DNA of 64,000 nt from Halopseudomonas formosensis (GCF_900115905.1 NZ_FOYD01000003.1:1-64000); one strand, 5' to 3'; positions 8,352 through 16,373 are shown, counted from the stretch's first letter. The notes: generated by a model from the sequence alone, not told the origin. Translations and numbers: made by a program.

Positions 8352-9401
8352 ATGAGCGAAGCCATCCTGATCGACGTATTGCCCGCCCACCGCTTCGATG
8401 AAGCGCGGCTGGCAGCCTACCTGAAGGGACGCATACCGGGCGTTGAAAACGGCATGCAGGTCAAGCAGTTCCAGGGTGGCCAGTCCAACCCGACCTTCCT
8501 GCTGACCATCGGCGAGAAGCGTTATGTCCTGCGCAAGAAGCCGCCGGGCAAGCTGCTGCCCTCGGCGCACATGGTCGAGCGCGAGTTTCAGGTGATCAAC
8601 GCCCTGGGGCAGACCGATGTGCCGGTGCCCAAGGCGCGCCTGCTCTGCGAAGACCCGGAGGTGATCGGCACCGCCTTCTACATCATGGATCACGTCGAAG
8701 GCCGCGTGCACTCCCACCCGCTGCTGGAGAAGGTCGACATCGAACAGCGCATGCCCATCCACCGCTCCATGATCGAGACCATGGCACGGCTGCACAATGT
8801 GGACTGGAAGGCCGTTGGGCTGGAGAGCTACGGTCGCCACGAAGGCTACGTACAGCGTCAGATCAAGCGCTGGAGCGGCCAGTTCGAGGCCAGCCGTACG
8901 GGTGACATGCCTTCGATGGACGCACTGATGGAGTGGCTGCCCAAGAACGCGCCCCAGGACGACTTCACCACCATCGCCCACGGCGACTTCCGCATCGGTA
9001 ACCTGATCCTGCATCCGACCGAACCCCGGGTCGTGGCCATCCTCGACTGGGAACTGGCGACCCTGGGTCACCCGCTGTCGGATCTGGCCTACTGCTGCCT
9101 GCCCTACCATCAGGACACCGGCTTCGAAGGCATGCGTGGTCTCAAGGGGCTCAACCTCAAGGATTACAACGTTCCCGAGGAGCAGCAGGTGCTGGACTGG
9201 TACTGCGAGTACACCGGCCGCTCGTCCATTCCGGACTGGAACTTCTTCCTGGCCTTCTCCCTGTTCCGCCTGGCGGCCATTGTCCAGGGCGTCTACCACC
9301 GCGCACTGCAGGGCAACGCCAGCAACGCCGATGCTCTGGAAGTAGGCAAGCGGGCCGGTCTGCTGGCCGATGTCGGCTGGGAAATCGCCCAGCGCAAGTA
9401 A
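8352..9401 (+). CDS. APH-fold phosphotransferase (ACAD10/11 kinase-domain-like)
   Basis: A 349-aa small-molecule kinase of the aminoglycoside phosphotransferase superfamily. The phosphotransfer loop HGDFRIGNLILH places the catalytic Asp at 212 and the metal-binding Asn at 217, followed by the second metal ligand Asp232 in ILDWELATLGHP; GGQSNPTFLL is the glycine-rich ATP loop, and YVLRKKPPG holds the ATP-contacting Lys. This subgroup is the bacterial counterpart of the kinase domain fused to the dehydrogenase in animal ACAD10/ACAD11; here the two activities are separate genes in one operon. Phosphorylation of a hydroxyacyl-CoA is the likely job. Antibiotic resistance is unlikely because of the context and subgroup motifs. 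Confidence 0.9.
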   Translation: MSEAILIDVLPAHRFDEARLAAYLKGRIPGVENGMQVKQFQGGQSNPTFLLTIGEKRYVLRKKPPGKLLPSAHMVEREFQVINALGQTDVPVPKARLLCEDPEVIGTAFYIMDHVEGRVHSHPLLEKVDIEQRMPIHRSMIETMARLHNVDWKAVGLESYGRHEGYVQRQIKRWSGQFEASRTGDMPSMDALMEWLPKNAPQDDFTTIAHGDFRIGNLILHPTEPRVVAILDWELATLGHPLSDLAYCCLPYHQDTGFEGMRGLKGLNLKDYNVPEEQQVLDWYCEYTGRSSIPDWNFFLAFSLFRLAAIVQGVYHRALQGNASNADALEVGKRAGLLADVGWEIAQRK

Positions 9402-9548
9402 CGGCACACCGGGGTGTAGCGCACCCGCGCTACCCCTGGCGGGGCCGGGACAGAGCAGCGTCGACGCGCCGGTGCCCGCCAACCCGGATCGGGGTGTGCC
9501 GCACCTGCGCAAGGCCCTTGCCCCAAGCACTGTCAATCGAGGTACTTC

Positions 9549-10385
9549 ATGTCCAAACCGGTAAAACGCGTACTGCTGACCAATGACGACGGCTGGCGCG
9601 GGCCGGGCTTCCAGGTGCTCGAGGAGATCGCCCGCGAGATCGCCGAGGAGGTATGGCTGGTCTCCCCCGACCTGGATCAGAGTGGCGTCTCCATGTCCAT
9701 TTCGGTACACCATCCGCTGCGGGTTCACCAGTTCGAGGAGCGCCGCTTCAGCGTCAGCGGCACGCCCAGTGACTGCATCCTGCTCGGTGTCGCCGAGTTG
9801 CTGCCGGCCAAGCCGGATCTGATTCTGTCCGGTGTCAATCGCGGAGCCAATATCAGCGACTCGGTGGCCTACTCCGGCACCATCGGCGGTGCCCTTACCG
9901 GCACCCTGCTGGGCATTCCGGCCATTGCCCTGAGTCAGGCCTACCACTCGACCAATCCGGTTCACTGGGAAACCTCCCGGCAGTACGGCGCGCAGCTGGT
10001 GCGCGAACTGCTGGAAAGGGGCTGGCCGGAGGATTGCGCCATGAACATCAACTTCCCGGCCCTGGCGCCGGAGGATGTGCGTGGGGTAGCCATCTGTCGG
10101 CCGCAGCGCGGCAGCATCGGCGGCGTGAAGATCGAGCGTCGCGAGGACACCCGCGGCGTCCCCTACTACTGGCTTGGCTTCAAACGCCAGAGCGAACGCA
10201 TCATCGGGCGGGAAACCGATGTCGGTGCTCTGCGCGACGGTCTGATCGCCCTCTCACCGGTACGCTTCGAACGCGGCATCGCCGACTCCTGGCATATCGA
10301 TACCGATCAGCTGTCCGACCGGCTTGGCATCAATACCGACGACCGGGATGACGTTCCAGCAAGCGAGCCGAGCATCGACCACTGA
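9549..10385 (+). CDS. SurE-like phosphatase (5'/3'-nucleotidase family), operon paralogue
   Basis: A 278-aa member of the SurE fold. The metal-binding residues align: Asp13-Asp14 in LLTNDDGW, Ser45 in DQSGVS and Asn97 in SGVNRGANIS. SurE proteins are metal-dependent phosphomonoesterases acting on nucleoside monophosphates and other small phosphates. The usual pseudomonad surE lies with pcm-nlpD-rpoS, genes that are absent here, so this is probably a second copy specialised with the acyl-CoA dehydrogenase/kinase operon. It could remove a phosphate placed by the APH-fold kinase, or act in salvage; neither is shown. The C-terminal ~30 residues are acidic and variable. Confidence 0.88.
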   Translation: MSKPVKRVLLTNDDGWRGPGFQVLEEIAREIAEEVWLVSPDLDQSGVSMSISVHHPLRVHQFEERRFSVSGTPSDCILLGVAELLPAKPDLILSGVNRGANISDSVAYSGTIGGALTGTLLGIPAIALSQAYHSTNPVHWETSRQYGAQLVRELLERGWPEDCAMNINFPALAPEDVRGVAICRPQRGSIGGVKIERREDTRGVPYYWLGFKRQSERIIGRETDVGALRDGLIALSPVRFERGIADSWHIDTDQLSDRLGINTDDRDDVPASEPSIDH

Positions 10386-10416
10386 GCCGGCAGCTGAACA
10401 ATAACAGGAGATGAGA

Positions 10417-11205
10417 ATGCAGCGCTTCGAGAACAAGATTGTACTGATCACCGGTGCCGGCAGCGGCATTGGCCGGGCTACCGCCAAACGCCTGGCCAGC
10501 GAGGGCGCCCGCCTGATGCTGGTCGACCGCAATGCCGAAGGTCTGACCGAGACACTGCAGCAGTTGCCGGAGCACACCGAGGTGCTGCACCGCGAGCTGG
10601 ATGTATCCGATGAGGCCGCTGTCGAGCAGTGCGTGGCCGACACCGTGGCCCACTTCGGGCGGCTGGATGTACTGTGCAACAACGCCGGCATCGCCGGGGG
10701 TGACTACAGTCTGGCCACCGACCAGAACATGGAAACCTGGCAGAAGATCATCAACGTCAACCTGTTCGGGGTGGTGCTGTTCACCAAATATGCCTCCCGG
10801 CAGATGCGTGAGCAGAACGGCGGCGCCATCGTCAACACCGCCTCGGTGGCCGGCATCCGCTCCGGCGCCGGCGGCAACGCCTACAGCGCCTCCAAGGCCG
10901 GAGTGATCAACTTCACCATGACCTCGGCCTGCGATCTGGGGCAGTGGAATATCCGTGTCAACGCCGTGTGCCCCGGGCTGATCGAGACCGGCATGACCCA
11001 GCGGGTGTTCGACTATGCGCGGGAGAACAACAAGGAAGACAGGCTCGGTTCGCGCTGCGAGCTGCGTCGCTACGGCCGCCCGGAGGAAATTGCCGGCGCC
11101 ATTGCCTTCCTCGCCAGCGACGATGCCAGCTATGTCACCGGCCAGGCGCTGGCCGTGGATGGGGGCAACACTGCCTCGCTGAACCTGCCGGGCATGAAGT
11201 TCTAG
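10417..11205 (+). CDS. SDR-family oxidoreductase (second in operon)
   Basis: A 262-aa classical short-chain dehydrogenase. TGAGSGIGRA binds the dinucleotide, VDRN after strand 2 suggests NAD(H), NNAGIAGG is the stabilising motif, and NTASVAG plus YSASKAG give the catalytic Ser/Tyr/Lys. Two in-frame ATGs occur; the one at 10417 has AGGAG six bases upstream and is chosen over 10411, which abuts the AGGAG. It closes the 6210-11205 group, 31 bases after the surE-like gene. Having two SDRs with different apparent cofactor preference suggests an epimerisation or oxidation/reduction pair on a hydroxy substrate, which is inference. Confidence 0.92.
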   Translation: MQRFENKIVLITGAGSGIGRATAKRLASEGARLMLVDRNAEGLTETLQQLPEHTEVLHRELDVSDEAAVEQCVADTVAHFGRLDVLCNNAGIAGGDYSLATDQNMETWQKIINVNLFGVVLFTKYASRQMREQNGGAIVNTASVAGIRSGAGGNAYSASKAGVINFTMTSACDLGQWNIRVNAVCPGLIETGMTQRVFDYARENNKEDRLGSRCELRRYGRPEEIAGAIAFLASDDASYVTGQALAVDGGNTASLNLPGMKF

Positions 11206-11213
11206 TCCCGTTA

Positions 11214-11246
11214 CGGGAACGCCCGGAGCCGCCCGGGCTGTTCCCG
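11214..11246 (+). terminator. Strong hairpin at the end of the 6.2-11.2 kb operon
   Basis: A 13-base arm (11214-11226) pairs with 11233-11246 with one bulged T and a 6-base loop, nine bases past the last SDR stop. No T-run follows, so it may mark the transcript end through processing or Rho rather than as a classical intrinsic terminator. Confidence 0.4.
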
Positions 11247-11333
11247 CTCCCGAGGGTCCGCTTGCCGCTACCGGCTTGCTTTTCCGCGCCCAGCAGATAG
11301 CTTTAGAGCAGGACTACCTACCGGGAGGCAAGC

Positions 11334-11582
11334 ATGGACAATACCCAGGTACGCATGACCAACCTGTTCCTCCAACTGGGACTGGATTCCAGCGCCGAGG
11401 CCATCGCCGAGTTCATCCGAACCCATCAATTACCCGCCGACGTGCGGATCACCGAGGCGCCCTTCTGGAGCGAAAGTCAGCGACAGTTCCTGCAGGAGAA
11501 GCTGGAGGACGATGCCCGCTGGGCCATAGTGGTCGACCAGCTCAACGAATCACTGCACGAGGATGCGGTAAAGGCCCAATGA
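11334..11582 (+). CDS. DUF2789 family protein
   Basis: An 82-aa cytoplasmic protein matching the DUF2789 family, recognised by TNLFLQLGLDSS near the start, ITEAPFWSESQRQFL in the middle and WAIVVDQLNESL at the end. The function of the family is unknown; it is small, acidic and helical, and common in Pseudomonas. A good GGGAGG ribosome site precedes the ATG. It ends 18 bases from the convergent rlhA stop. No link to the preceding operon is evident beyond orientation. Confidence 0.85.
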   Translation: MDNTQVRMTNLFLQLGLDSSAEAIAEFIRTHQLPADVRITEAPFWSESQRQFLQEKLEDDARWAIVVDQLNESLHEDAVKAQ

Positions 11583-11600
11583 GCGCGCCAGCGCCGCGCC

Positions 11601-13598
11601 TCAACGGGCCCGGCGCGGAATGGTCTTGAGCAGCTCCTCCGGGGTGATGCTGCCGACGATATTGCTGCCGCTGCCCGGCGGCGGCGAGTGGAAGATGTTG
11701 CTGCGCATCTTGCCGATCACATGCATCTCGCAGGGCTTGCAGTCGAACTTCAGGGTCAGCACCTCGTCACCGTGCACCAGCTGCATGGGCGCCACCTTGG
11801 TGCGCACCCCGGTCACACCCTTGGCCTGTTTCGGGCAGAGGTTGAAGGAGAAGCGCAGGCAGTGCTTGGTGATCATCACCGGCACCTCGCCCGCCTCCTC
11901 ATGGGCCTCGTAGGCAGCGTCGATCAGTTCGACCCCGTAGCGCTGGTAGAAGGCGCGCGCCTTGTGGTTGTAAACGTTGGCCAGAAAGCTCAGGTGCGAC
12001 TGCGGGTACACCGGCGGCGGCACCGCCACCGGCTTGCGGAAACCATGGGGGAAGGCGGCCACCCGGGCTGCATCCAGCTGCTCCACCAGCTCCCGGCGCA
12101 GTGCCTTGAGGCGCGAACCGGGCAGGAAGGGAACCGGACCGCCGCTGATGCGGATATCGGTAGCGTGATAGTGAGTATTGCCCAGCTGCCCCAGCACATC
12201 CTGCATCTGCTCCAGGGCGCGATCGGCCTGACGGGCCTGATCGAAGGGCCCCTCGATCTCGGCACTCACGCTGACGCCCTCTTCGCTGGTGGCGCCGAAG
12301 CGCAACTGCTCCGGACCCAGCTCGACCTCCCAGCGCAGACCCACGCGCCGCTCGGCGGAGGTACGCTGCAGCGCCTGCTGCCAGTCGTGATCCAGATTGC
12401 GGTTCAATTGCTGAGGCAGGCGCGCCCGGCGCAGCTGGGCAGGCAGTTCGTTGGGCTCGACCCGGTATTGCCAGCGCGATCTGCCCTCCTCCTCGTACTG
12501 TGCCAGTTGCTGGGCGACATTGGCGCGGAAGCCCACCACCTCGCGCTTGACCAGCACGTTCAGGCCATCACCGTTGGACAGCGGCACATCGGTGACCACC
12601 AGCAGGTCGTTCCTGCGCACCTCCAGCAGCTCGCCCACCGCCAGACCGGTGAAGGTCGGTGAGTCGAAGGCGCCGATGTCGATCTTGCGGTCGGTAACGA
12701 AGTAATCGGTGCTACCACGATGGAAGGTCTTGTCCGGGTCCGGCACGAAGAAATGCTCGGTGCGGCCGCTGGAGGCCCTGGCCAGCTCCGGACGCTGTTC
12801 GAGAATGGCGTCGAGTTGCTGCCGGTACCAGGCGGTGATGTTCTTCACATAACCCATGTCCTTGTAGCGGCCCTCGATCTTGAACGAGCGGATGCCGGCA
12901 TCGATCAGGGCTTCCAGATTGGCGGTCTGATTGTTGTCCTTCATCGACAGCAGGTGCTTCTCGTAGGCCACCACCGCGCCGCGCTCGTCCTTCAGGGTGT
13001 AGGGCAGCCGGCAGGCCTGGGAGCAGTCACCCCGGTTGGCACTGCGACCGGTCTGGGCGTGGGAGATGTTGCACTGCCCGGAAAAGGCCACGCACAGGGC
13101 CCCATGGATGAAGAATTCCAGCGTTGAGTCGACCTGCTCGTGGATCGCCCTGATCTGCTGCAGGTTCAGCTCGCGGGCCAGTACCAGCTGGGAAAAGCCG
13201 GCCTGATCGAGGAAGCGCGCCTTGTCCAGGGTGCGGATATCGCACTGGGTGCTGGCATGGATCTCGATAGGCGGTATATCCAGCTCCATGATGCCCATGT
13301 CCTGCACGATCAGCGCGTCCACTCCGGCATCGTACAACTGGTGGATCAGCAGTCTGGCGGCTTCCAGCTCGTCGTCATGCAGAATGGTGTTGAGGGTAAC
13401 GAAGATGCGCACATGGAACAGACGGGCGAAACGCACCAGCTCGGCGATCTCCGCCACGCTGTTCTCGGCATTGTGCCGCGCCCCGAAGCTCGGACCGCCG
13501 ATATACACGGCATCGGCACCGTGCAGTATGGCTTCGCGGGCGATGGCTACATCCCGGGCCGGGCTGAGCAGTTCGAGGTGATGACTGGGAAGGGGCAT
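11601..13598 (-). CDS. rlhA: 23S rRNA 5-hydroxycytidine C2501 synthase (U32 family)
   Basis: A 665-aa U32 'peptidase' family protein whose length matches E. coli RlhA (about 650 aa), not the shorter tRNA enzyme TrhP (about 450 aa). The N-terminal barrel starts LELLSPARD and contains YIGGPSFGARHNAENS; the cysteine cluster LCVAFSGQCNIS plus RGDCSQACRLPY at about residues 170-205 is the iron-sulfur/prephenate-dependent hydroxylation signature. A C-terminal DUF3656-type region with further cysteines (FDCKPCEMHVIGKM) follows. It hydroxylates C2501 in the peptidyl transferase centre. It stands alone between the DUF2789 gene and norR. Confidence 0.88.
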   Translation of the reverse strand: MPLPSHHLELLSPARDVAIAREAILHGADAVYIGGPSFGARHNAENSVAEIAELVRFARLFHVRIFVTLNTILHDDELEAARLLIHQLYDAGVDALIVQDMGIMELDIPPIEIHASTQCDIRTLDKARFLDQAGFSQLVLARELNLQQIRAIHEQVDSTLEFFIHGALCVAFSGQCNISHAQTGRSANRGDCSQACRLPYTLKDERGAVVAYEKHLLSMKDNNQTANLEALIDAGIRSFKIEGRYKDMGYVKNITAWYRQQLDAILEQRPELARASSGRTEHFFVPDPDKTFHRGSTDYFVTDRKIDIGAFDSPTFTGLAVGELLEVRRNDLLVVTDVPLSNGDGLNVLVKREVVGFRANVAQQLAQYEEEGRSRWQYRVEPNELPAQLRRARLPQQLNRNLDHDWQQALQRTSAERRVGLRWEVELGPEQLRFGATSEEGVSVSAEIEGPFDQARQADRALEQMQDVLGQLGNTHYHATDIRISGGPVPFLPGSRLKALRRELVEQLDAARVAAFPHGFRKPVAVPPPVYPQSHLSFLANVYNHKARAFYQRYGVELIDAAYEAHEEAGEVPVMITKHCLRFSFNLCPKQAKGVTGVRTKVAPMQLVHGDEVLTLKFDCKPCEMHVIGKMRSNIFHSPPPGSGSNIVGSITPEELLKTIPRRAR

Positions 13599-13692
13599 GG
13601 CAACTACCGTGATTCTGGGAAGCCGCCGATTGTAGCCCGATTGACCGGCGCCTGCATGACTGCGTGATTACCGGCCACCGGCAGATCCCGTC

Positions 13693-15219
13693 CTAGCTCT
13701 TCAGACCCAGGCGCCGCGCCAGCTTGTGAAGGTTGCTGGCATCCAGTTCAAGCAGGCGGGCGGCAGCACTCCAGTTGTCGTCGCAGGCGGCGAGCGCCCG
13801 GCGGATCTGCTCGCGCTGGCAGGCCTCGACACTCAGACGCAGTGGTTGCAACTCGGCCGGATCCAGCTCGGTCTGCGCAGATTGCGCGGTCAGCGCACCC
13901 GAGCCGATGGGAATATCCAGCAGTGCCGCATCCAGCGTCAGCATGGCCTGGCGCGAGCCGTTACGGCCCAGCGCCTTGATCGCCGCCCGGCTGATGACAT
14001 GCTCCAGTTCACGCACGTTACCCGGCCAGTCGTAGCCCAGCAGCGCCTGCTCGGCATCAGGGGACAGGCGCAGGCTGCGCACCCCAAGGCGGGCGCGGTT
14101 GAGTTCGAGAAAGTGCCCCGCCAGCAGCAGCACATCATTGTCCCGCTCGCGCAGCGGTGGCACCGGCACCGGGTATACCGACAGGCGATGGTACAGGTCA
14201 GCACGGAAGTCGCCCTTGGCCACCGAGTCAGCCAGGTTGCGGTTGGTCGCGGCCACAATGCGCACATCCACCCGCAGCGGCTGGTCGGCCCCCAGGCGCT
14301 GGATCTCGCCGTTCTGCAGGGTACGCAGCAGCTTGGCCTGCACATGCAGGGGCAACTCTCCCACCTCGTCGAGGAACAGGGTGCCTCCATTGGCCGCATC
14401 GAAACGCCCGGCCCGGTCGCTGTTGGCGCCGGAGAAGGCCCCCTTCACATGGCCGAACAGCTCGCTCTCGGCCAGCGACTCAGGCAGGGCGGCACAATTG
14501 ACCTGCACCAGGGGCTTGCCCGCCCGGGGCGAATGGGCATGCAACCAGTGGGCGAACAATTCCTTGCCCACGCCGGTCTCGCCGGTGATCAGTACCGTGA
14601 GGTCCGAATCGGCCACTATCGACAGCTCGTCCAGCAGACGGGTGATCGCCTGACTGTTGCCGACAATGCCATGCTGCTTGATTCCCGGCAGAGCCCGCTG
14701 CTCGTCGGCACGCACCATGCGCAGGGCCCGGTTCTCCTGCTCCAGCCGGGTTACCCGCAGCAGCCCCTCGATCAGCGGCAGCAGGCGCTGCAGCTTCTGC
14801 CGGGCACCCTCGTCAAAGGTCCCCTCCTCCAGCGCATCCAGGGTCAGCACGCCCCACAGCTCACCTTCCACATGCAGACTCACCCCCATGCAGTCGTGTA
14901 CCGGCAGCGGTTCGCCGGGGCTGTCATCAAGCAGGCCATCGTAGGGATCGGGAAGGGTGCTGTCGGCTTCGAACCGGGTGATTTCCCGCCGGGAGATCAG
15001 CGCTGCCAGGCGTGGATGCCTGGCGAGGTCGAAACGACGACCCAGGGCATCCTGGACCAGCCCCACGGCCGCCACCGGGCGCAGGGCGTCGTTGTCATGC
15101 TGCAGCAGCACTACCGCACCACACATGAAGGTCTCGCGCAGCACCTGCACCAGACGCTGCAGGCGGATGGCGGCGGGCAGTTCGGTCACCAGATCGGGGA
15201 GGAGAAAGTCTTCAATCAT
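13693..15219 (-). CDS. norR: NorR-type nitric oxide-responsive sigma-54 activator
   Basis: A 508-aa bacterial enhancer-binding protein. The N-terminal GAF domain (about 1-160) has the residues expected for a mononuclear iron NO sensor (Arg70, Asp91 and Asp94 in LPDPYDGL, Cys110, Asp128 in LTLDAL). The AAA+ domain has Walker A GETGVGKE (213-220), GAFSGA (260-265) where most activators have GAFTGA, and Walker B LFLDEVGE. A Fis-type helix-turn-helix ends the protein. ATG 15219 is preferred to TTG 15225. It is divergent from a hemerythrin gene, with three NorR boxes between them, the first touching the norR start codon and so probably autoregulatory. Confidence 0.93.
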   Translation of the reverse strand: MIEDFLLPDLVTELPAAIRLQRLVQVLRETFMCGAVVLLQHDNDALRPVAAVGLVQDALGRRFDLARHPRLAALISRREITRFEADSTLPDPYDGLLDDSPGEPLPVHDCMGVSLHVEGELWGVLTLDALEEGTFDEGARQKLQRLLPLIEGLLRVTRLEQENRALRMVRADEQRALPGIKQHGIVGNSQAITRLLDELSIVADSDLTVLITGETGVGKELFAHWLHAHSPRAGKPLVQVNCAALPESLAESELFGHVKGAFSGANSDRAGRFDAANGGTLFLDEVGELPLHVQAKLLRTLQNGEIQRLGADQPLRVDVRIVAATNRNLADSVAKGDFRADLYHRLSVYPVPVPPLRERDNDVLLLAGHFLELNRARLGVRSLRLSPDAEQALLGYDWPGNVRELEHVISRAAIKALGRNGSRQAMLTLDAALLDIPIGSGALTAQSAQTELDPAELQPLRLSVEACQREQIRRALAACDDNWSAAARLLELDASNLHKLARRLGLKS

Positions 15220-15232
15220 GGTCAATCAAACC
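15220..15232. promoter_or_regulatory. NorR box 1 (GGT-N7-ACC)
   Basis: GGT at 15220-15222 and ACC at 15230-15232 are separated by seven bases, the NorR enhancer pattern. It directly abuts the norR start codon, so binding here could also repress norR. Confidence 0.75.
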
Positions 15233-15239
15233 CTTTAAT

Positions 15240-15252
15240 GGTTCATCGAACC
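15240..15252. promoter_or_regulatory. NorR box 2 (GGT-N7-ACC)
   Basis: GGTTCATCGAACC is an exact palindromic NorR-type site, the best of the three (GGTTC/GAACC arms). Its centre lies about 98 bases upstream of the start point predicted from the sigma-54 promoter. Confidence 0.82.
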
Positions 15253-15264
15253 ATACGCCTGCCG

Positions 15265-15277
15265 GGTAGGAAAAACC
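15265..15277. promoter_or_regulatory. NorR box 3 (GGT-N7-ACC)
   Basis: GGT at 15265-15267 and ACC at 15275-15277 with a 7-base spacer. Three boxes within 58 bases match the triple enhancer arrangement known for E. coli norV. An AT-rich stretch (15278-15310) between this box and the promoter could accommodate DNA bending. Confidence 0.78.
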
Positions 15278-15317
15278 ATATATTTATAAAACACCCTATA
15301 TATCAGTCAGATACAGC

Positions 15318-15333
15318 TGGCATGCGACTTGCT
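15318..15333 (+). promoter_or_regulatory. Sigma-54 promoter of the hemerythrin gene
   Basis: TGGCATGCGACTTGCT matches the TGGCACG-N4-TTGCW consensus with one mismatch; the GG (15319-15320) and GC (15331-15332) are exactly ten bases apart. Transcription should start near 15344, giving a leader of about 30 bases before the ATG at 15375. Confidence 0.85.
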
Positions 15334-15374
15334 CTGATGAATATATCAGCGGAATCAACCATTCGGAGAGCCCC

Positions 15375-15878
15375 ATGCCCCACGCCCATCCTCCCCGCCT
15401 CGATACCCTGCGCCTCGATACCGGCAGCTGGGTAAATACTCCCACCGACCAGCTTATCGACCACATCCTCCACGAGTTCCATGAGCGCCACCGCCAGCAG
15501 CTCCCCGAGCTGATACGTCTGGCACGGCGGGTGGAACAGGTGCACGGCGGCCACCCGGAGTGCCCCAACGGTCTGGCCGACCACCTGTGTGATATCCATC
15601 AGGCGCTGGAGAGCCATATGCAGAAGGAGGAACAGATACTCTTTCCGATGCTGCTGCGTGGCGAGAGTCTGATGGCGCGCGGCCCCATCAGCGTGATGCG
15701 TTTTGAACACCAGCAGCACGATGAGGGCCTGGCCAGGCTGCGGGGGCTGACCAACAACAACCAGCCACCGGAGTATGCGTGCGGCACCTGGCGAACCCTG
15801 TACCGCGAACTGGAGATTTTCTGTCAGGAACTGGACCAGCACATCCAACTGGAGAACGAGGTACTGTTCAACCGCTGA
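15375..15878 (+). CDS. Hemerythrin-like di-iron protein (YtfE/DnrN-related, short form)
   Basis: A 167-aa four-helix di-iron protein related to the RIC iron-centre repair proteins YtfE/ScdA/DnrN. The iron-ligand pattern is visible: His36 in EFHERHR, His57, HMQKEE (His81, Glu85), EHQQHDEG (His112/115) and QHIQLEN (His156, Glu160). The N-terminal ScdA_N domain with the DYCC motif found in YtfE (about 220 aa) is missing. GGAGAG precedes the ATG. The sigma-54 promoter and NorR boxes upstream mean it should be induced by nitric oxide, where this family repairs or donates iron to damaged centres. It ends two bases before the convergent neighbour's stop. Confidence 0.85.
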   Translation: MPHAHPPRLDTLRLDTGSWVNTPTDQLIDHILHEFHERHRQQLPELIRLARRVEQVHGGHPECPNGLADHLCDIHQALESHMQKEEQILFPMLLRGESLMARGPISVMRFEHQQHDEGLARLRGLTNNNQPPEYACGTWRTLYRELEIFCQELDQHIQLENEVLFNR

Positions 15879-15880
15879 CC

Positions 15881-16315
15881 TCAGAGCACGAACATGCTCT
15901 TGGCACAGACCACCAGCAGCACCGCATGGACCAGCAGGCTGACGTTCAGCCAGTGCATGCCGCGTTCACCGATATGCCGACCGCGGCGCAGGAAGATCAG
16001 CGCCACATAGTGACCTATGATCAGGAAGGCCAGCAGTATCTTCAGGGACAGCAGGATGGTGAAGGTGCTGGACAACGGATTGGCCAGCAGCGTGCGATAG
16101 GGCCAGGCCAGGGTAAGACCGGCGCCGTAGAGCACCAGCGCAACGAAGTGGATGACGTGACGCGCCTGCTGGCCCAGCACCGGACCGATCGCCTCCCGTA
16201 CTGCCGGGGCCAGGCGGCGCGAAGCGGGAGCAAGAATGAGCACCTGGAAGAACAGCGTGCCGATGAAGGCGATGGCCGCCAGCAGGTGCAGTGTTTTGAT
16301 CGTCAGATAGGTCAT
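15881..16315 (-). CDS. CopD-like four-helix inner-membrane protein
   Basis: A 144-aa integral membrane protein with about four hydrophobic helices. The first helix LTIKTLHLLAAIAFIGTLFFQV carries a His in the membrane, and HVIHFVALVLYGAG and IGHYVALIF add further intramembrane histidines, the pattern of the CopD/haem-copper-associated family. The in-frame ATG at 16315 is chosen because the upstream 24 residues are charged and non-conserved-looking. It is divergent from nnrS with 89 bases between. A role in haem or copper handling under nitric oxide stress is suggested only by context. Confidence 0.72.
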   Translation of the reverse strand: MTYLTIKTLHLLAAIAFIGTLFFQVLILAPASRRLAPAVREAIGPVLGQQARHVIHFVALVLYGAGLTLAWPYRTLLANPLSSTFTILLSLKILLAFLIIGHYVALIFLRRGRHIGERGMHWLNVSLLVHAVLLVVCAKSMFVL

Positions 16316-16360
16316 GTTTTTCCCGTCGCCGTTGGCCTGGGTGCCATCGGTCGCGGAGTA

Positions 16361-16373
16361 CCGGTGACACCGG
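16361..16373. promoter_or_regulatory. Palindrome between the CopD-like gene and nnrS
   Basis: CCGGTGACACCGG is a perfect 6-1-6 palindrome in the divergent intergenic region, about 32 bases upstream of the nnrS ATG. It does not fit the FNR/DNR or NorR consensus. It may be an operator for an unidentified regulator. Confidence 0.35.

Noticed and set aside
8352-9401. Aminoglycoside resistance kinase
   Set aside because: The APH fold is shared, but subgroup motifs and the dehydrogenase/SDR operon point to the ACAD10/11 kinase type.
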